Origin: JBBDMX01 sp040878035
GTDB taxonomy: Bacteria; Planctomycetota; Phycisphaerae; Phycisphaerales; Phycisphaeraceae
Reading direction: 5' to 3'
DNA length: 64,000 bases
Assembly: GCA_040878035.1 (NCBI GenBank)
Contig: JBBDMX010000101.1
Coordinates: 124,001-188,000, forward strand
Below, piece after piece: positions 52,085 through 61,183 of the stretch. Below the pieces are notes generated by a model that was not told where the DNA came from, made no database searches, and worked only from the letters and a program-made list of their open reading frames with translations. Positions within the stretch are counted from its first letter, which is position 1; every line of letters starts with the position of its first letter. The position numbers were made by a program, and so were the translations under genes.

Positions 52085-52864
52085 ATGATGTTGCGACGTT
52101 GCGCATTCACGCTTGTGGAACTGCTGGTGGTCATCGCCATCATCGCGATTCTCATCGGCATTTTGTTGCCGGCGCTGGGTGCGGCCAAACATGCCGCCAA
52201 GGTGATGTCCGACCTGACCAACCTGCGCGGCCTGGAACAGGCGCACTGGCTGTACATGGCCGACCATCACGACCAGTTCATCGAGGTGGGGCTGGGGCAT
52301 GGCGGAGTGGACAGCGATGAAGAGGCGGCGTGGATCACCACGCTGGCGGCGTATTGGTCGACCAGCCAGAGCGGCGCGTCGCCGGTGGACGGCCAGGTTC
52401 GCCATCAGCTTCAGTCTCGCTCCCCCTTGGACGCCAGTCCGCACTGGCCGGGCGGCACGCCAGTGCCGTCCAGCGGCGGGCAGTACCGGCGAACCAGCTA
52501 CGGCGTCAATAACTTCCTCGACGCCGGCCTCTACAACCAGTCCCTGGTGATCGACTATCCCGGCGGACCCTACCGCCTGACCAACGTGCCCCGCCCCTCC
52601 GCCACCGTGCATTTCCTGATCATGGCCTTCGAAGGCGACTTCGCCGGCGCTGATCATCCGCACGTGGACTTGTGGACGGGATCCAACCCGCCGCTCAAAG
52701 CTCAGCAGCAGGTGCAGATCAACGCCGCCGGCGGCGCCAAGGCGTCATGGGACTCCCGATCGAATTGGGGCTACCTCGACGGCCACGCCGCCACGCAAGA
52801 CTTTCGCCAGGTGTTTACCGACCTGACAACGTCCAACCGTTTCGACCCGCAGAAGGCTCGATGA
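52085..52864 (+). CDS. Pseudopilin-like secreted protein with N-terminal methylation signal
   Basis: 259 residues. The ATG at 52085 gives MMLRRCAFTLVELLVVIAIIAILIGILLPAL, a textbook type II/IV prepilin signal with FTLVE; cleavage would occur before Phe. The globular part contains WGYLDGHAATQDF near the C-terminus, like the H-X9-DG motif of planctomycete pseudopilin-like proteins that occur in large families. Upstream, the in-frame sequence CAFTLVRASRES echoes the signal, hinting at a small local duplication. It lies between the His-rich gene and the PEP-CTERM gene on the same strand, so it is probably co-transcribed. Confidence 0.82.
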   Translation: MMLRRCAFTLVELLVVIAIIAILIGILLPALGAAKHAAKVMSDLTNLRGLEQAHWLYMADHHDQFIEVGLGHGGVDSDEEAAWITTLAAYWSTSQSGASPVDGQVRHQLQSRSPLDASPHWPGGTPVPSSGGQYRRTSYGVNNFLDAGLYNQSLVIDYPGGPYRLTNVPRPSATVHFLIMAFEGDFAGADHPHVDLWTGSNPPLKAQQQVQINAAGGAKASWDSRSNWGYLDGHAATQDFRQVFTDLTTSNRFDPQKAR

Positions 52865-52921
52865 GCCCAATGCGAACCGCTTCACAAACTCCATCAACCG
52901 CATCAACAAGGAATCATCAAC

Positions 52922-53680
52922 ATGCCTCGACCATTCGTAACGCTTCTTACCGGCATCGTCACCCTGACGTTTTTGACTACAGCGCAAGCGCAGCACAGCG
53001 ACCTGTCGCCTTACGTCCAGGACGGACAGATTCACACTGGAGCCTTGCCGGAAGGCGCCGGCGCCGTGCTCACGCAGGATGTGCGCGTGTTCGGCTACGA
53101 CTTCGACCTGGCGCCCGCCGACTTCGGCACCGATGATCCGGGCTACCTCGAATACGGCGACCTGGGGACGCTGGCGGGCCTGAGCTACCTCCCCGCCGGC
53201 ACCCGCCTGGCGTATGTCGTGCTGGACGATTTGCTCTATTGGGACGGCTCGGACGACGTCGCCTTCGGGGCCGTACCCGCCGGCACGCAACTGGCCATGA
53301 GCCTGGGCGGCAACCCACGCGTGGTGGGCGACGGCACCGGCGTCCTGCCCCCACGACTCTTCGTCATCGCGCCCGGGGATGGCAGCATGCACGTGCATGT
53401 CTCCAGCGAGCTTCAGGCCCCCGGCACCCCCGGCTTCCCCGGCACCCCCGCTGATGGCATCTACCTTCTCCAACTCCAGCTTGCCGCAGTCGACGTCGAC
53501 AACAACGTGCTGACCAACCCGCTTGCGTCGCTGCCCTTCTGGGTCGTCTACAACAACGGCCTGGACGAAAACGTCCACGACGCAGCGATCGACTGGGTGC
53601 AGGGTAACCTCGCGCCCGAGCCGGCGAGCCTGGCGCTGTTGGCGCTGGGCGGCGCGGCACTGCTGCGCCGCCGGCGTTGA
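52922..53680 (+). CDS. PEP-CTERM exported protein, possibly of the Zur-repressed all3515-like family
   Basis: 252 residues: signal peptide (about 1-24, ending TAQAQ), a beta-rich domain (QDGQIHTGALPEGAG, RVFGYDFDLAPADFGTDDPGYLEYG, YLPAGTRLAYVVLDDLLYWDGSD, HVHVSSEL), and the sorting tail PEPASLALLALGGAALLRRRR with Pro-Glu-Pro, hydrophobic helix and Arg cluster. The pattern of HTG, DPGY, YWDG and HVH resembles a family of PEP-CTERM proteins reported as Zur-repressed in cyanobacteria; this is from memory and needs an HMM check. The Fur/Zur-like box at the head of the unit fits. Confidence 0.8.
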   Translation: MPRPFVTLLTGIVTLTFLTTAQAQHSDLSPYVQDGQIHTGALPEGAGAVLTQDVRVFGYDFDLAPADFGTDDPGYLEYGDLGTLAGLSYLPAGTRLAYVVLDDLLYWDGSDDVAFGAVPAGTQLAMSLGGNPRVVGDGTGVLPPRLFVIAPGDGSMHVHVSSELQAPGTPGFPGTPADGIYLLQLQLAAVDVDNNVLTNPLASLPFWVVYNNGLDENVHDAAIDWVQGNLAPEPASLALLALGGAALLRRRR

Positions 53681-53762
53681 GCCGCTTGCGGCTTCGCGCA
53701 GCGGTGCGACATACCGGGGTCCGGGTCAGTCATGCGCCACCGCGAAGCCGCAAGCGGCGGCT
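53681..53762. repeat. Family G2 MITE-like element between the PEP-CTERM gene and the BI-1 gene
   Basis: Inverted ends agccgcttgcggcttcgcgc / cgcgaagccgcaagcggcgg with a unique centre, about 82 bp, placed exactly between two convergent genes. Confidence 0.85.
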
Positions 53763-53784
53763 TCATCGCACAACGGACGCAGCC

Positions 53785-54507
53785 TTAGCGCCGCTGGAGT
53801 GCCATCACCAGCCGCAGCACGTACCAGAAGAGCAGGGCGACGGAGGCGAACAGCGCCAGTGACGCGGCCACGTGCTGATCGACGCGGTACTGGTGCAGGA
53901 TGTTGGACGTGTCATAGATGATGTAACCGCCGGCCAGGGCGATCATGGCGACTGTGAAGACCAGGCCCAGTTCGAAGCCGAAGATCGCCCCGGCCAGGAG
54001 CAGCACCAGGGCGGCCATGCCCAGGACCGCCAGGATGCCGCCCATCTAGGAAAAGTTCTTGCCGCTGATAAGGACGAAGGCGGTCAGGCCGGAGAAGATG
54101 GCGACGGTGGACAGGCCGGCGGTGAGGATGGCGCCGGGATAGAAGGCCGCGGCGATCGCCAGCAGCGGGACGAAGAGGATGGACTGGGCGACGACGTAAA
54201 GCCCCAGGCCGGCGTACTGGAGCGCCGGCGAGGCGTCCGAGTTGGCCCACCAGCGTGCCAACCAGCTCACACCCATGAATGCTGCCAACACCACAATCCA
54301 ACCCATATGCCCACTGCCAAACATTAACCTGGTGATGGCCTCCACATCGGCATAGGAAAAAATCAGCGTTTCGAGCAGGATGAAAAAGCCCACCGCACCC
54401 GCCAGGTGCAAGTACACCCGGCGAATGAAATCAGCGCGCGTCTGCGCGGGCGCCTCGGCGGCCATGTCAAAGTGTCCAAAACGTTGCGGCTCATTGATCT
54501 GCGTCAT
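53785..54507 (-). pseudogene. Bax inhibitor-1 family membrane protein split by an in-frame amber codon
   Basis: Residues 1-153 (MTQINEPQRFGHFDMAAEAP .. LTAFVLISGKNFS) are followed by TAG at 54048-54046 and, with no frame change, by 86 further residues (MGGILAVLGMAALVLLLAG .. YYxY-like IIYDTSNILHQY .. LRLVMALQRR). Together, 240 codons make one normal-length BI-1/YccA-type protein with seven membrane helices, including the conserved IIYDTSNI segment. The stop falls where relatives have FxxGGxL. One base change would restore the gene. It may be a recent pseudogene, a sequencing error or readthrough. The ATG right after the TAG could in principle restart translation. Confidence 0.85.
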
Positions 54508-54713
54508 GATGGCTCCCCAATTGCGGTATGGCGCCCACTGCGGGACATAGTGCCCAGACTAACCTATCGACCCCATGGCGGGCAACTGCGGCAAAATCCA
54601 TTCCCAGCCGCCGGTCTACGGGGTTGCCGACAGCGCATAACTCTTCCCCTGGGCGCAAATCGCGGGTATATTTGAAGTTCTAAGCTCTTCAACTTTCGGG
54701 AGTTTGGCAACCT

Positions 54714-56711
54714 ATGGCCATCGAGCAGGCGACAATCACACAGGAGGAGGCAGCATGGCCGCGCGCCGACCTTGTCGAAGCGCTGCGCCGTGGCGAGGGG
54801 TCGCCGCAGCAGGTGCTCGAACGGCTGCTGGTCTGGCAGATGCGCCTGGCGCGGGCCCAGGCCGGGGCGATCCTCAGTGTGAGCCAGCAGGCGGCACAAC
54901 CGGTAGCGGCCCGGCCGGCGATTCGGCCCGGGGCCGCCATGCCCCCGTGGCTCAACCGCGCTGTCGAACTCTTGCGGCAGGCGGCTGACCCGGCCCAGCC
55001 CGTCGGCGCCACGCTCAGCGCCACCCAGACCTATCCGCCCCTGCCGGAGATGAGCCTGCTGGTCGTGCCGCTCTTGCAGACCGGCCCCGCGCGACTGGTT
55101 TGCGCCTTGCTCAGCCCGCGCGATAATGGCGCCGATCGCGCAAGCGTCGTCGAGGCGCTGCGCATCAGCGCGGTCATGCTCGACCTCTATCAAGCGCGGG
55201 CGACCACGGCCAAACAGGCGGTGAGTATCGACGCCCTGTCACGCGGCATGGAGGTGCTGGCACAGGTCGGGGGGCACGACCGCTTTGCCGCGGCGGCGAT
55301 GGCGACGGCCAACACGCTGGCGGCCATGTACGGTGCCGCACGGGTGAGCCTGGGCGTGGTCCGCCGCGGCCAGATGCGCATCGAGGCCATGAGCCACACG
55401 GAAAAGATCGTCCGCAAGACGCGCCTGGTGCGCGACTTGGTGGCGGTGATGGAGGAATGCGCCGACCAGGATGTGGAGATTCTCCATCCGTTACCGGCGG
55501 CGCCGGGCGCCGCGGGCGCAACCGAGGGGGGAGCAACCGGGGGCGAAGCGACCGGGGGCGACGATGTGATCGTGGCGCAAAGTGAGGCAGAGAGTGACGC
55601 CGCCGCGCCGCCCTATATCAGCCGCGCCACCGCCGACTTTGCCCGCCAGTATGACGGCGGCGGCGTGCTTGCGATGCCCGTGCGGCGCGAGAGCAAAGTG
55701 CAAGGCGTGCTGGTCGTCGAGCGCGGCCTGGATCGACCCTTGTCCGCACAGGAATTGACCACGCTGCGCCTGGCGTGCGAACTGGTCACGCCCACGCTGC
55801 TGACCTTGTCGCGCCACGACCGCTGGCTGGGCGCCAAGACGCTCGATGCCCTGCACCGCAGCGGCACCACGCTCGTGGGCCCGCGGCATACCTGGGCCAA
55901 GCTCACAGCCGTGAGCGTCGTCCTGGCGGTGCTGGCGCTGGTCTTCATCCCCGGCACTGATCACGTGGACGGTTCCTTCGTCATCGAGCCGGTGACCCGG
56001 CGGGTGATGCCCGCGCCGTATGACGGGTTCCTGGCCGTGGCGATGGTGGAGCCGGGCGACCGGATCGTGGCCGGTGCGGTGCTGGCGCGGATGCAGACTT
56101 GGGAACTGGAGGGCCGGCTGGCCGAGGCGCAGGGCGAACTGGCCGAACACCAGGGGCAGGCCGAGCTGGCGCGGCGGGACGGCAAGACGGCCGAACGGCA
56201 GATCGCCGAGGCCCAGGCTCGCCGCGTCACCGCCACCACCGATCTGTTGCAGCAGCAGCTAAACCAGGCGCGGATCGTGGCGCCGATCGATGGGGTCGTG
56301 CTGTCGGGCGATTGGAAGCAGCATCCGGGCGAGCCGGTGAAGACCGGGCAGGCGCTCTTCGAGATTGCGCCGCTGGATGAGATGCGGGCGCAGGTGATGG
56401 TGCCCGAGGCGCGGATCAGCGATGTGCGCGTGGGTCAGCGCGGCGACCTGGCGACGGCGGCGCAGCCGGGCGTGTACCTGCCGGTCGAGGTCGAACGTAT
56501 CAACCCGATGGCCGAGGTGATCGAGGACGCCAACGTCTACCGCGTGCAGGTGAAGCTGATGGGCCAAGCAAAGCCGGCGAATGGCCCGGCCAAGGCGGCG
56601 CTGTTGCCGGGCATGCAAGGCGCCGCCCGCCTCGACGCGGGCCGGCACAGCATCGGCTACCTGTGGACCCGCGACATGATCAACTTCATCCGTATGAAGC
56701 TGTGGATGTGA
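54714..56711 (+). CDS. GAF-domain plus HlyD-type membrane-fusion protein
   Basis: 665 residues. About 45-155 and 185-385 look like two GAF-type sensor domains (SIDALSRGMEVLAQVGGHDRFAAAAMATANTLA; YDGGGVLAMPVRRESKVQGVLVVER), with an acidic low-complexity linker (about 260-300). One membrane helix lies at about 394-414 (LTAVSVVLAVLALVFIPG). The periplasmic part is HlyD-like: RRVMPAPYDGFLAVAMVEPGDRIVAGAVLA, a coiled coil, APIDGVVLSGDWKQHPGEPVKTGQAL and a barrel domain. So a cytoplasmic sensor is fused to an adaptor. It is separated by one base from the M50-HlyD gene. Likely role: adaptor/control subunit of an export machine; the GAF ligand is unknown. Confidence 0.82.
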   Translation: MAIEQATITQEEAAWPRADLVEALRRGEGSPQQVLERLLVWQMRLARAQAGAILSVSQQAAQPVAARPAIRPGAAMPPWLNRAVELLRQAADPAQPVGATLSATQTYPPLPEMSLLVVPLLQTGPARLVCALLSPRDNGADRASVVEALRISAVMLDLYQARATTAKQAVSIDALSRGMEVLAQVGGHDRFAAAAMATANTLAAMYGAARVSLGVVRRGQMRIEAMSHTEKIVRKTRLVRDLVAVMEECADQDVEILHPLPAAPGAAGATEGGATGGEATGGDDVIVAQSEAESDAAAPPYISRATADFARQYDGGGVLAMPVRRESKVQGVLVVERGLDRPLSAQELTTLRLACELVTPTLLTLSRHDRWLGAKTLDALHRSGTTLVGPRHTWAKLTAVSVVLAVLALVFIPGTDHVDGSFVIEPVTRRVMPAPYDGFLAVAMVEPGDRIVAGAVLARMQTWELEGRLAEAQGELAEHQGQAELARRDGKTAERQIAEAQARRVTATTDLLQQQLNQARIVAPIDGVVLSGDWKQHPGEPVKTGQALFEIAPLDEMRAQVMVPEARISDVRVGQRGDLATAAQPGVYLPVEVERINPMAEVIEDANVYRVQVKLMGQAKPANGPAKAALLPGMQGAARLDAGRHSIGYLWTRDMINFIRMKLWM

Positions 56712-56712
56712 C

Positions 56713-58953
56713 ATGGCGACCGACCGACCCACCTTTCACGAATCCTGGCACCGCGTGGCGGACTTGCGTCCGACGCTGCGCGGGGCGGTGCAGATCGGCC
56801 GGCAGGAGCGCCGCGGGCGCGTCTGGCACGTCGTGCAGGACCCTTCAGGTCATCAGTTTTTCCAGCTTGGCGCCGAGGGCTACTTTTTCGTCGGCCTGCT
56901 CGACGGCAAGCGGCGCGTGGGCGAAGTCTGGGCACTGTGCAACCAGAAGCTGGGCGACGCGGCGCCCACGCAAGGCGAGGTCATCCAATTGTTGGGCCAA
57001 CTCTACGCCGGCAACCTGCTGGCGTCGGACCTGCCGCCCGATGCACAGGGGCTCTTTGAGCGTTACCGCAAGCGCGTGCGCAAGGAGGTGCGCGGCTATC
57101 TGCTCAACGTGCTCTTTGCCCGCATTCCCCTGGGGGACCCCAACGATTTTCTGGACCGCTGGGTGCGCGTCGCGGGTTGGGTGTTTACCAAGGTCGGCCT
57201 GGTGCTCTGGTGCCTGCTGCTGGCTGTCGCCGGATATTTTCTGGTGGGACGCTGGGGGCAGCTCTTTGCCGCCGCCGATCCGCAGACGATGCTCAATCCC
57301 GACAATCTGCTGTGGCTCTACGTGGCCATGGTGTTGATCAAGGCCATGCACGAATTAGGCCACGGCTTTGCCGCCAAGCACTTTGGCCAACTGGGGCACA
57401 CCGGCGGGGACGTGCACACCATCGGCATCATGCTGCTGGTGTTCGTGCCCGTGCCGTATGTCGATGCCTCCAGCGCCTGGCTGTTGCGCAGCCGCTGGCA
57501 ACGCGCGGTGGTCGGCGCCGCGGGCATGTACGTCGAGCTGGCGGTTGCCGCCGTCGCCGCCATCATCTGGGCGCAGACCTCCAACACCTCCAGCAGTCTC
57601 GGCACCGCCGTCCACGCCCTGGCGTACAACATGATGTTCATCGCCGGCATCTCGACCATCCTCTTCAACGGCAACCCCCTGCTCCGCTACGACGGCTACT
57701 ACATCCTCTCGGACCTGCTGGAAATCCCCAACCTCTCCCAACGCGGCAAGGATCAACTGCACTACTTGGTGCGGCGATGGATCTTCGGCGTGCGCCAGGC
57801 GAAGGAAATTGCCCGCAGCATGAGCGAACGCTTCTGGCTGCTCCTCTATGCCGTGACCTCGGGCATCTATCGCGTGTTCATCAGCATCGTGATTCTCTGG
57901 TATGTGGCCGACAAGTTCTTCCTGCTGGGCGCGATCTTCGCCGTGGTCACGCTGGTAGGCTGGCTGGTCATCCCCGCGGGTAAGTTCGTGCACTACCTGC
58001 TGACGAGCCCGGAACTGTTGCGCACGCGCGGGCGCGCAGTGCTGGCGACGGCGGTGACACTGACGGTGATCGTCGTGGGCGTCGGGCTGGTGCCGGTGCC
58101 CGATCGCGCCCGGGCCGAGGGCATCGTCCAACCGGTGATGCGGAGCGAGCTGTATATGCCCGCCGACGGGTTTGTCGATGCGGTGCTGCCATCGGGCACC
58201 ACGGTGCAGGCGGATGACGGGGTGCTGATCGAGGCGCACAACCCGCTGCTGACGGCGAGGGAGAAGGAGCTGGCGGCGCGACTGGAGGAGGCATCTCTGC
58301 GTTTACGTGCCGCCCGCGCTAAAGAACAGGCCGAGGCACAGACGCTGGAAAAGCAGGTGCGTGGCCTTGAGCAGCAACTGGCGCAAGTTTCCGCGCAGCG
58401 TGCGTCACTGCACGTGCGGTCGCCGCTGACGGGTCAATGGATCGCCCCGGATGTCGATCGCCTGCCCGGCGCGTATGTGCGTCGCGGCGAACGCCTGGGC
58501 GTGGTAGCCGACATGTCGAACCTGGTGGTGAAGGTCATCACCGATCAGACGCTGGGACCGCGCGTGGCGCCGGAGGTGGGGATGGACGGCGTGGTGGAGA
58601 TGCGCGTCAAGGGCAGGCCGGACCTGGCGTGGAACGGACGCATCATTCGCATCGCGCCGGCGGGACAGCAATCGCTGCCCTCGGCGGCGCTGGCGACCGT
58701 GGCGGGCGGATCGACGCCGGTGGACCTGCAACAGCGCGACGACGTGCGCGCGCTCGAGCCCATGTTCGAGGTGCAGGTGCAGCCGACCGCGGCCACGTCG
58801 GATCGACCCGCGGTGCTCTATCCGGAACAGCGCGTCATCGTGCGATTCTCCATGCCGCCGCGTCCGCTGGGCGCTCAGTTGTGGCGCATGCTTCGCCAGG
58901 CGATTCAACGACGCTTCCAGGTGGGCGACCTGCACGCTACGCCCCGTTCGTAA
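56713..58953 (+). CDS. PqqD-like / M50 metallopeptidase / HlyD-type fusion protein
   Basis: 746 residues. N-terminal PqqD-like winged helix (about 10-110: HVVQDPSGHQFFQLGAEGYFFVGLLDG). Then a site-2-protease-like membrane region with the zinc motif HELGH (213-217) in KAMHELGHGFAAKHFG and the distal FNGNPLLRYDGYYILSDLLEIPN (Asn321, Asp327). Further helices follow to about 465, then a HlyD-like region: MRSELYMPADGFVDAVLPSGTTV, a coiled coil (about 515-565), HVRSPLTGQW and a barrel. Fusions of this type act as peptide or protein exporters' processing-adaptor subunits in several bacterial clusters. Placed between GAF-HlyD and the SecA-like gene with gaps of 1 and 9 bp. Confidence 0.85.
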   Translation: MATDRPTFHESWHRVADLRPTLRGAVQIGRQERRGRVWHVVQDPSGHQFFQLGAEGYFFVGLLDGKRRVGEVWALCNQKLGDAAPTQGEVIQLLGQLYAGNLLASDLPPDAQGLFERYRKRVRKEVRGYLLNVLFARIPLGDPNDFLDRWVRVAGWVFTKVGLVLWCLLLAVAGYFLVGRWGQLFAAADPQTMLNPDNLLWLYVAMVLIKAMHELGHGFAAKHFGQLGHTGGDVHTIGIMLLVFVPVPYVDASSAWLLRSRWQRAVVGAAGMYVELAVAAVAAIIWAQTSNTSSSLGTAVHALAYNMMFIAGISTILFNGNPLLRYDGYYILSDLLEIPNLSQRGKDQLHYLVRRWIFGVRQAKEIARSMSERFWLLLYAVTSGIYRVFISIVILWYVADKFFLLGAIFAVVTLVGWLVIPAGKFVHYLLTSPELLRTRGRAVLATAVTLTVIVVGVGLVPVPDRARAEGIVQPVMRSELYMPADGFVDAVLPSGTTVQADDGVLIEAHNPLLTAREKELAARLEEASLRLRAARAKEQAEAQTLEKQVRGLEQQLAQVSAQRASLHVRSPLTGQWIAPDVDRLPGAYVRRGERLGVVADMSNLVVKVITDQTLGPRVAPEVGMDGVVEMRVKGRPDLAWNGRIIRIAPAGQQSLPSAALATVAGGSTPVDLQQRDDVRALEPMFEVQVQPTAATSDRPAVLYPEQRVIVRFSMPPRPLGAQLWRMLRQAIQRRFQVGDLHATPRS

Positions 58954-58962
58954 GACAGCCCC

Positions 58963-61056
58963 ATGGCGATTGAGCTGATCCATCCCGGCAACTTCGACCA
59001 GCCGCGCAGTGATGTGCTGACGACGCAGGCAATCGCGCGGGTGACTCCGGCGGTATCGATCGCGCACCTGGGGGCGATGTGGCGGCACCTGGGCGACGCT
59101 TCGGGCAAAGCTGCCGCCGATCGCAAGCTGCCCAAGGGTCTGGACGCCGCCTGGGACGCCGGCCTGGGCGCGGTGTACGCTTTCATGCCGCGAACCCGGC
59201 GCTATCTGCACCGGGCGCAGCGGATCGTGGCGATCAGTGACACGCTCCAGACGGTCAGCGACGCGCGGCTGCGGCAGGAACTGGTGGAGCTGCGCGTCGC
59301 GTTTCGCCTCAATCGCCAGCGCAGCAGCGACGTGGACCGCGCCATGGCGCTAGTCCGTGAGACCGCCCAGCGGCAACTGGGGCAGCGGCCATATCCCGTG
59401 CAGGTCGCCGCAGCGCTGGCGCTGTACGACGGCTGCCTGATCGAGATGGCCACGGGCGAGGGCAAGACGCTCACCGCCACGCTGCCGGCGGTTCTCGCCG
59501 GGTGGCGCGGACGCGGCTGTCACGTCATCACGGTCAACGACTATCTGGCGGCGCGTGACGCGCAGAACATGGGGCCGCTGTACCGCTTCTGCAATGTCAG
59601 CGTCGCCGCGATTCAGGCGGACATGCCGCCCGTCCAGCGCCGCCAGGCGTATCGCGCCGACATCACCTACTGCACCAACAAGGAAGTCACCGCCGACCAT
59701 CTGCGTGATCGGCTGATCCTGGGCCGGCAGCGCGGTCTGGTCGCCGCCCTTTCAGCGCAACTGGCCGGCGGCGACCCGCGCGTCGAATCGCTGGTGATGC
59801 GCGGTCTGGAGCGCGCCATCATCGACGAGGCCGACTCCATCCTCATCGACGAAGCCGTCACCCCGCTGATCATCTCCGGCGAAGCGCCCAATGCCGAACT
59901 GGTCGAGGCCTACCAGCAGGCGGCGACGCTGGCGGGAGATTTCGAGGCCGCGCGGCACTACACGGTGAACCACAAGTACCGCGAGGTGCGCCTGACCAAC
60001 GCGGGCCGCGGACACCTGCGCCAGCGCGGCGCTGCGATGGGCGGCGTGTGGGCCGGCGCCCGCCGCGCCGAGGAACTGGTCACGCAGGCGATCACCGCGC
60101 GCGAACTGTTTCTGCCCGGCAAGCAGTACGTCGTGCGCGAGGGCAAGGTGGTCATTGTCGATGAATTCACCGGCCGGCTCATGCCCGACCGCACCTGGCG
60201 CGACGGGCTGCACCAAGCCGTCGAGGCGCGGGAACTGCTCGACGTCACGCCCATGAAGGACACACTGGCGCGCATCAGCTTCCAGCGCTTTTTCCGCAGC
60301 TATCGCACACTCTGCGGCATGACGGGCACCGGCCGCGAGGCGACGATGGAACTGTGGCGCGTCTACCACCTGCCCGTGGCGGTCATGCCCACGCATCGGC
60401 CCTGCATCCGCCGGCACCTGGGCACGCGCGTCTTTGCCGACGCCGCGTCACGCTGGGGCGCGATCGTGCAGGATGTGCGGCAGATGCACCAGCACGGCAG
60501 GCCCGTGCTCATCGGCACGCGCAGCGTCGCCGCCAGCGAGCGCCTGAGTGAGCTGCTCGGGCACGAGGGCATGCCGCACCAGGTGCTCAACGCCGTGCGC
60601 CACGAGGAGGAGGCCAACATCATCGCCCAGGCGGGGCAGCGCGGCACGATCACGGTGGCGACGAACATGGCGGGGCGCGGCACGGACATTCGCCTGGGGC
60701 GCGGCGTGGCGGAGCTGGGTGGTCTGCACGTCATCGCCGCCGAGCCCAATGAATCGCATCGCATCGACCGCCAGCTCTTCGGCCGCGCGGCGCGGCAGGG
60801 CGACCCGGGCAGCGCCATCCTGTACATGAGCCTCGATGATGAGATTTTGCGTCGCTATGCCCCGCCCCTGGCTAGCGCTGCCCTGCTGCCCCGTCACGGC
60901 GCCGCCGGCGGCGAACTGCACCGACCTCTGCTCCGTCGTATCATCCGCTGGGCCCAGGCCCGGGCCGGACGCATGGCGCGCGGCCAACGCGCCGCGGTGC
61001 TGCGCAACGACGACTGGCTCGAGGAGTTTCTGGGCTTTGCAGGCGCTGAGGAATGA
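58963..61056 (+). CDS. SecA-like translocase ATPase, C-terminally short
   Basis: 697 residues, about 200 shorter than housekeeping SecA. Motor motifs: PYPVQVAAALALYDG, Walker A MATGEGKTLTATLPA (about 162-176), HVITVNDYLAARDA, IIDEADSILIDEAVTPLIISG (about 285), GMTGTGREA (about 451), TNMAGRGTDIRLGRGV (about 567) and RQLFGRAARQGDPGSA (canonical RGRSGRQGDPGS altered). The preprotein-crosslinking region (about 235-375) is present. After NBD2 only about 70 residues remain, so the helical wing/scaffold and the C-terminal zinc finger are missing. The N-terminal 80 residues are unusual. A paralogue devoted to the adjacent HlyD/M50 system is more likely than general secretion. Confidence 0.85.
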   Translation: MAIELIHPGNFDQPRSDVLTTQAIARVTPAVSIAHLGAMWRHLGDASGKAAADRKLPKGLDAAWDAGLGAVYAFMPRTRRYLHRAQRIVAISDTLQTVSDARLRQELVELRVAFRLNRQRSSDVDRAMALVRETAQRQLGQRPYPVQVAAALALYDGCLIEMATGEGKTLTATLPAVLAGWRGRGCHVITVNDYLAARDAQNMGPLYRFCNVSVAAIQADMPPVQRRQAYRADITYCTNKEVTADHLRDRLILGRQRGLVAALSAQLAGGDPRVESLVMRGLERAIIDEADSILIDEAVTPLIISGEAPNAELVEAYQQAATLAGDFEAARHYTVNHKYREVRLTNAGRGHLRQRGAAMGGVWAGARRAEELVTQAITARELFLPGKQYVVREGKVVIVDEFTGRLMPDRTWRDGLHQAVEARELLDVTPMKDTLARISFQRFFRSYRTLCGMTGTGREATMELWRVYHLPVAVMPTHRPCIRRHLGTRVFADAASRWGAIVQDVRQMHQHGRPVLIGTRSVAASERLSELLGHEGMPHQVLNAVRHEEEANIIAQAGQRGTITVATNMAGRGTDIRLGRGVAELGGLHVIAAEPNESHRIDRQLFGRAARQGDPGSAILYMSLDDEILRRYAPPLASAALLPRHGAAGGELHRPLLRRIIRWAQARAGRMARGQRAAVLRNDDWLEEFLGFAGAEE

Positions 61057-61059
61057 GGT

Positions 61060-61166
61060 GCGAGGTGCGAAGTACGAAGTGCAAAGTACGAAGTAAGAAG
61101 TAAGAAGTAAGAAGTGCGAGGACCCCTCTTACTTCGTACTTCGACCTTCGTACTTCGCACTTCTTT
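61060..61166. repeat. Word-repeat palindrome between the SecA-like and HlyD genes
   Basis: Left: gtgcgaagtacgaagtgcaa and agtaagaagtaagaagtaag words. Right, after gaccc: cttacttcgtacttcgacct and tacttcgcacttctttt. A nearly perfect palindrome of a 7-8 bp word, inside the operon. Confidence 0.85.
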
Positions 61167-61183
61167 TAGTGAGGAATCTGACC

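Noticed and set aside
54046..54048. TAG in the BI-1 gene as a pyrrolysine codon
   Set aside because: BI-1 proteins have no known pyrrolysine, and no pyl or methylamine methyltransferase gene is in the window; a nonsense mutation or error is simpler.
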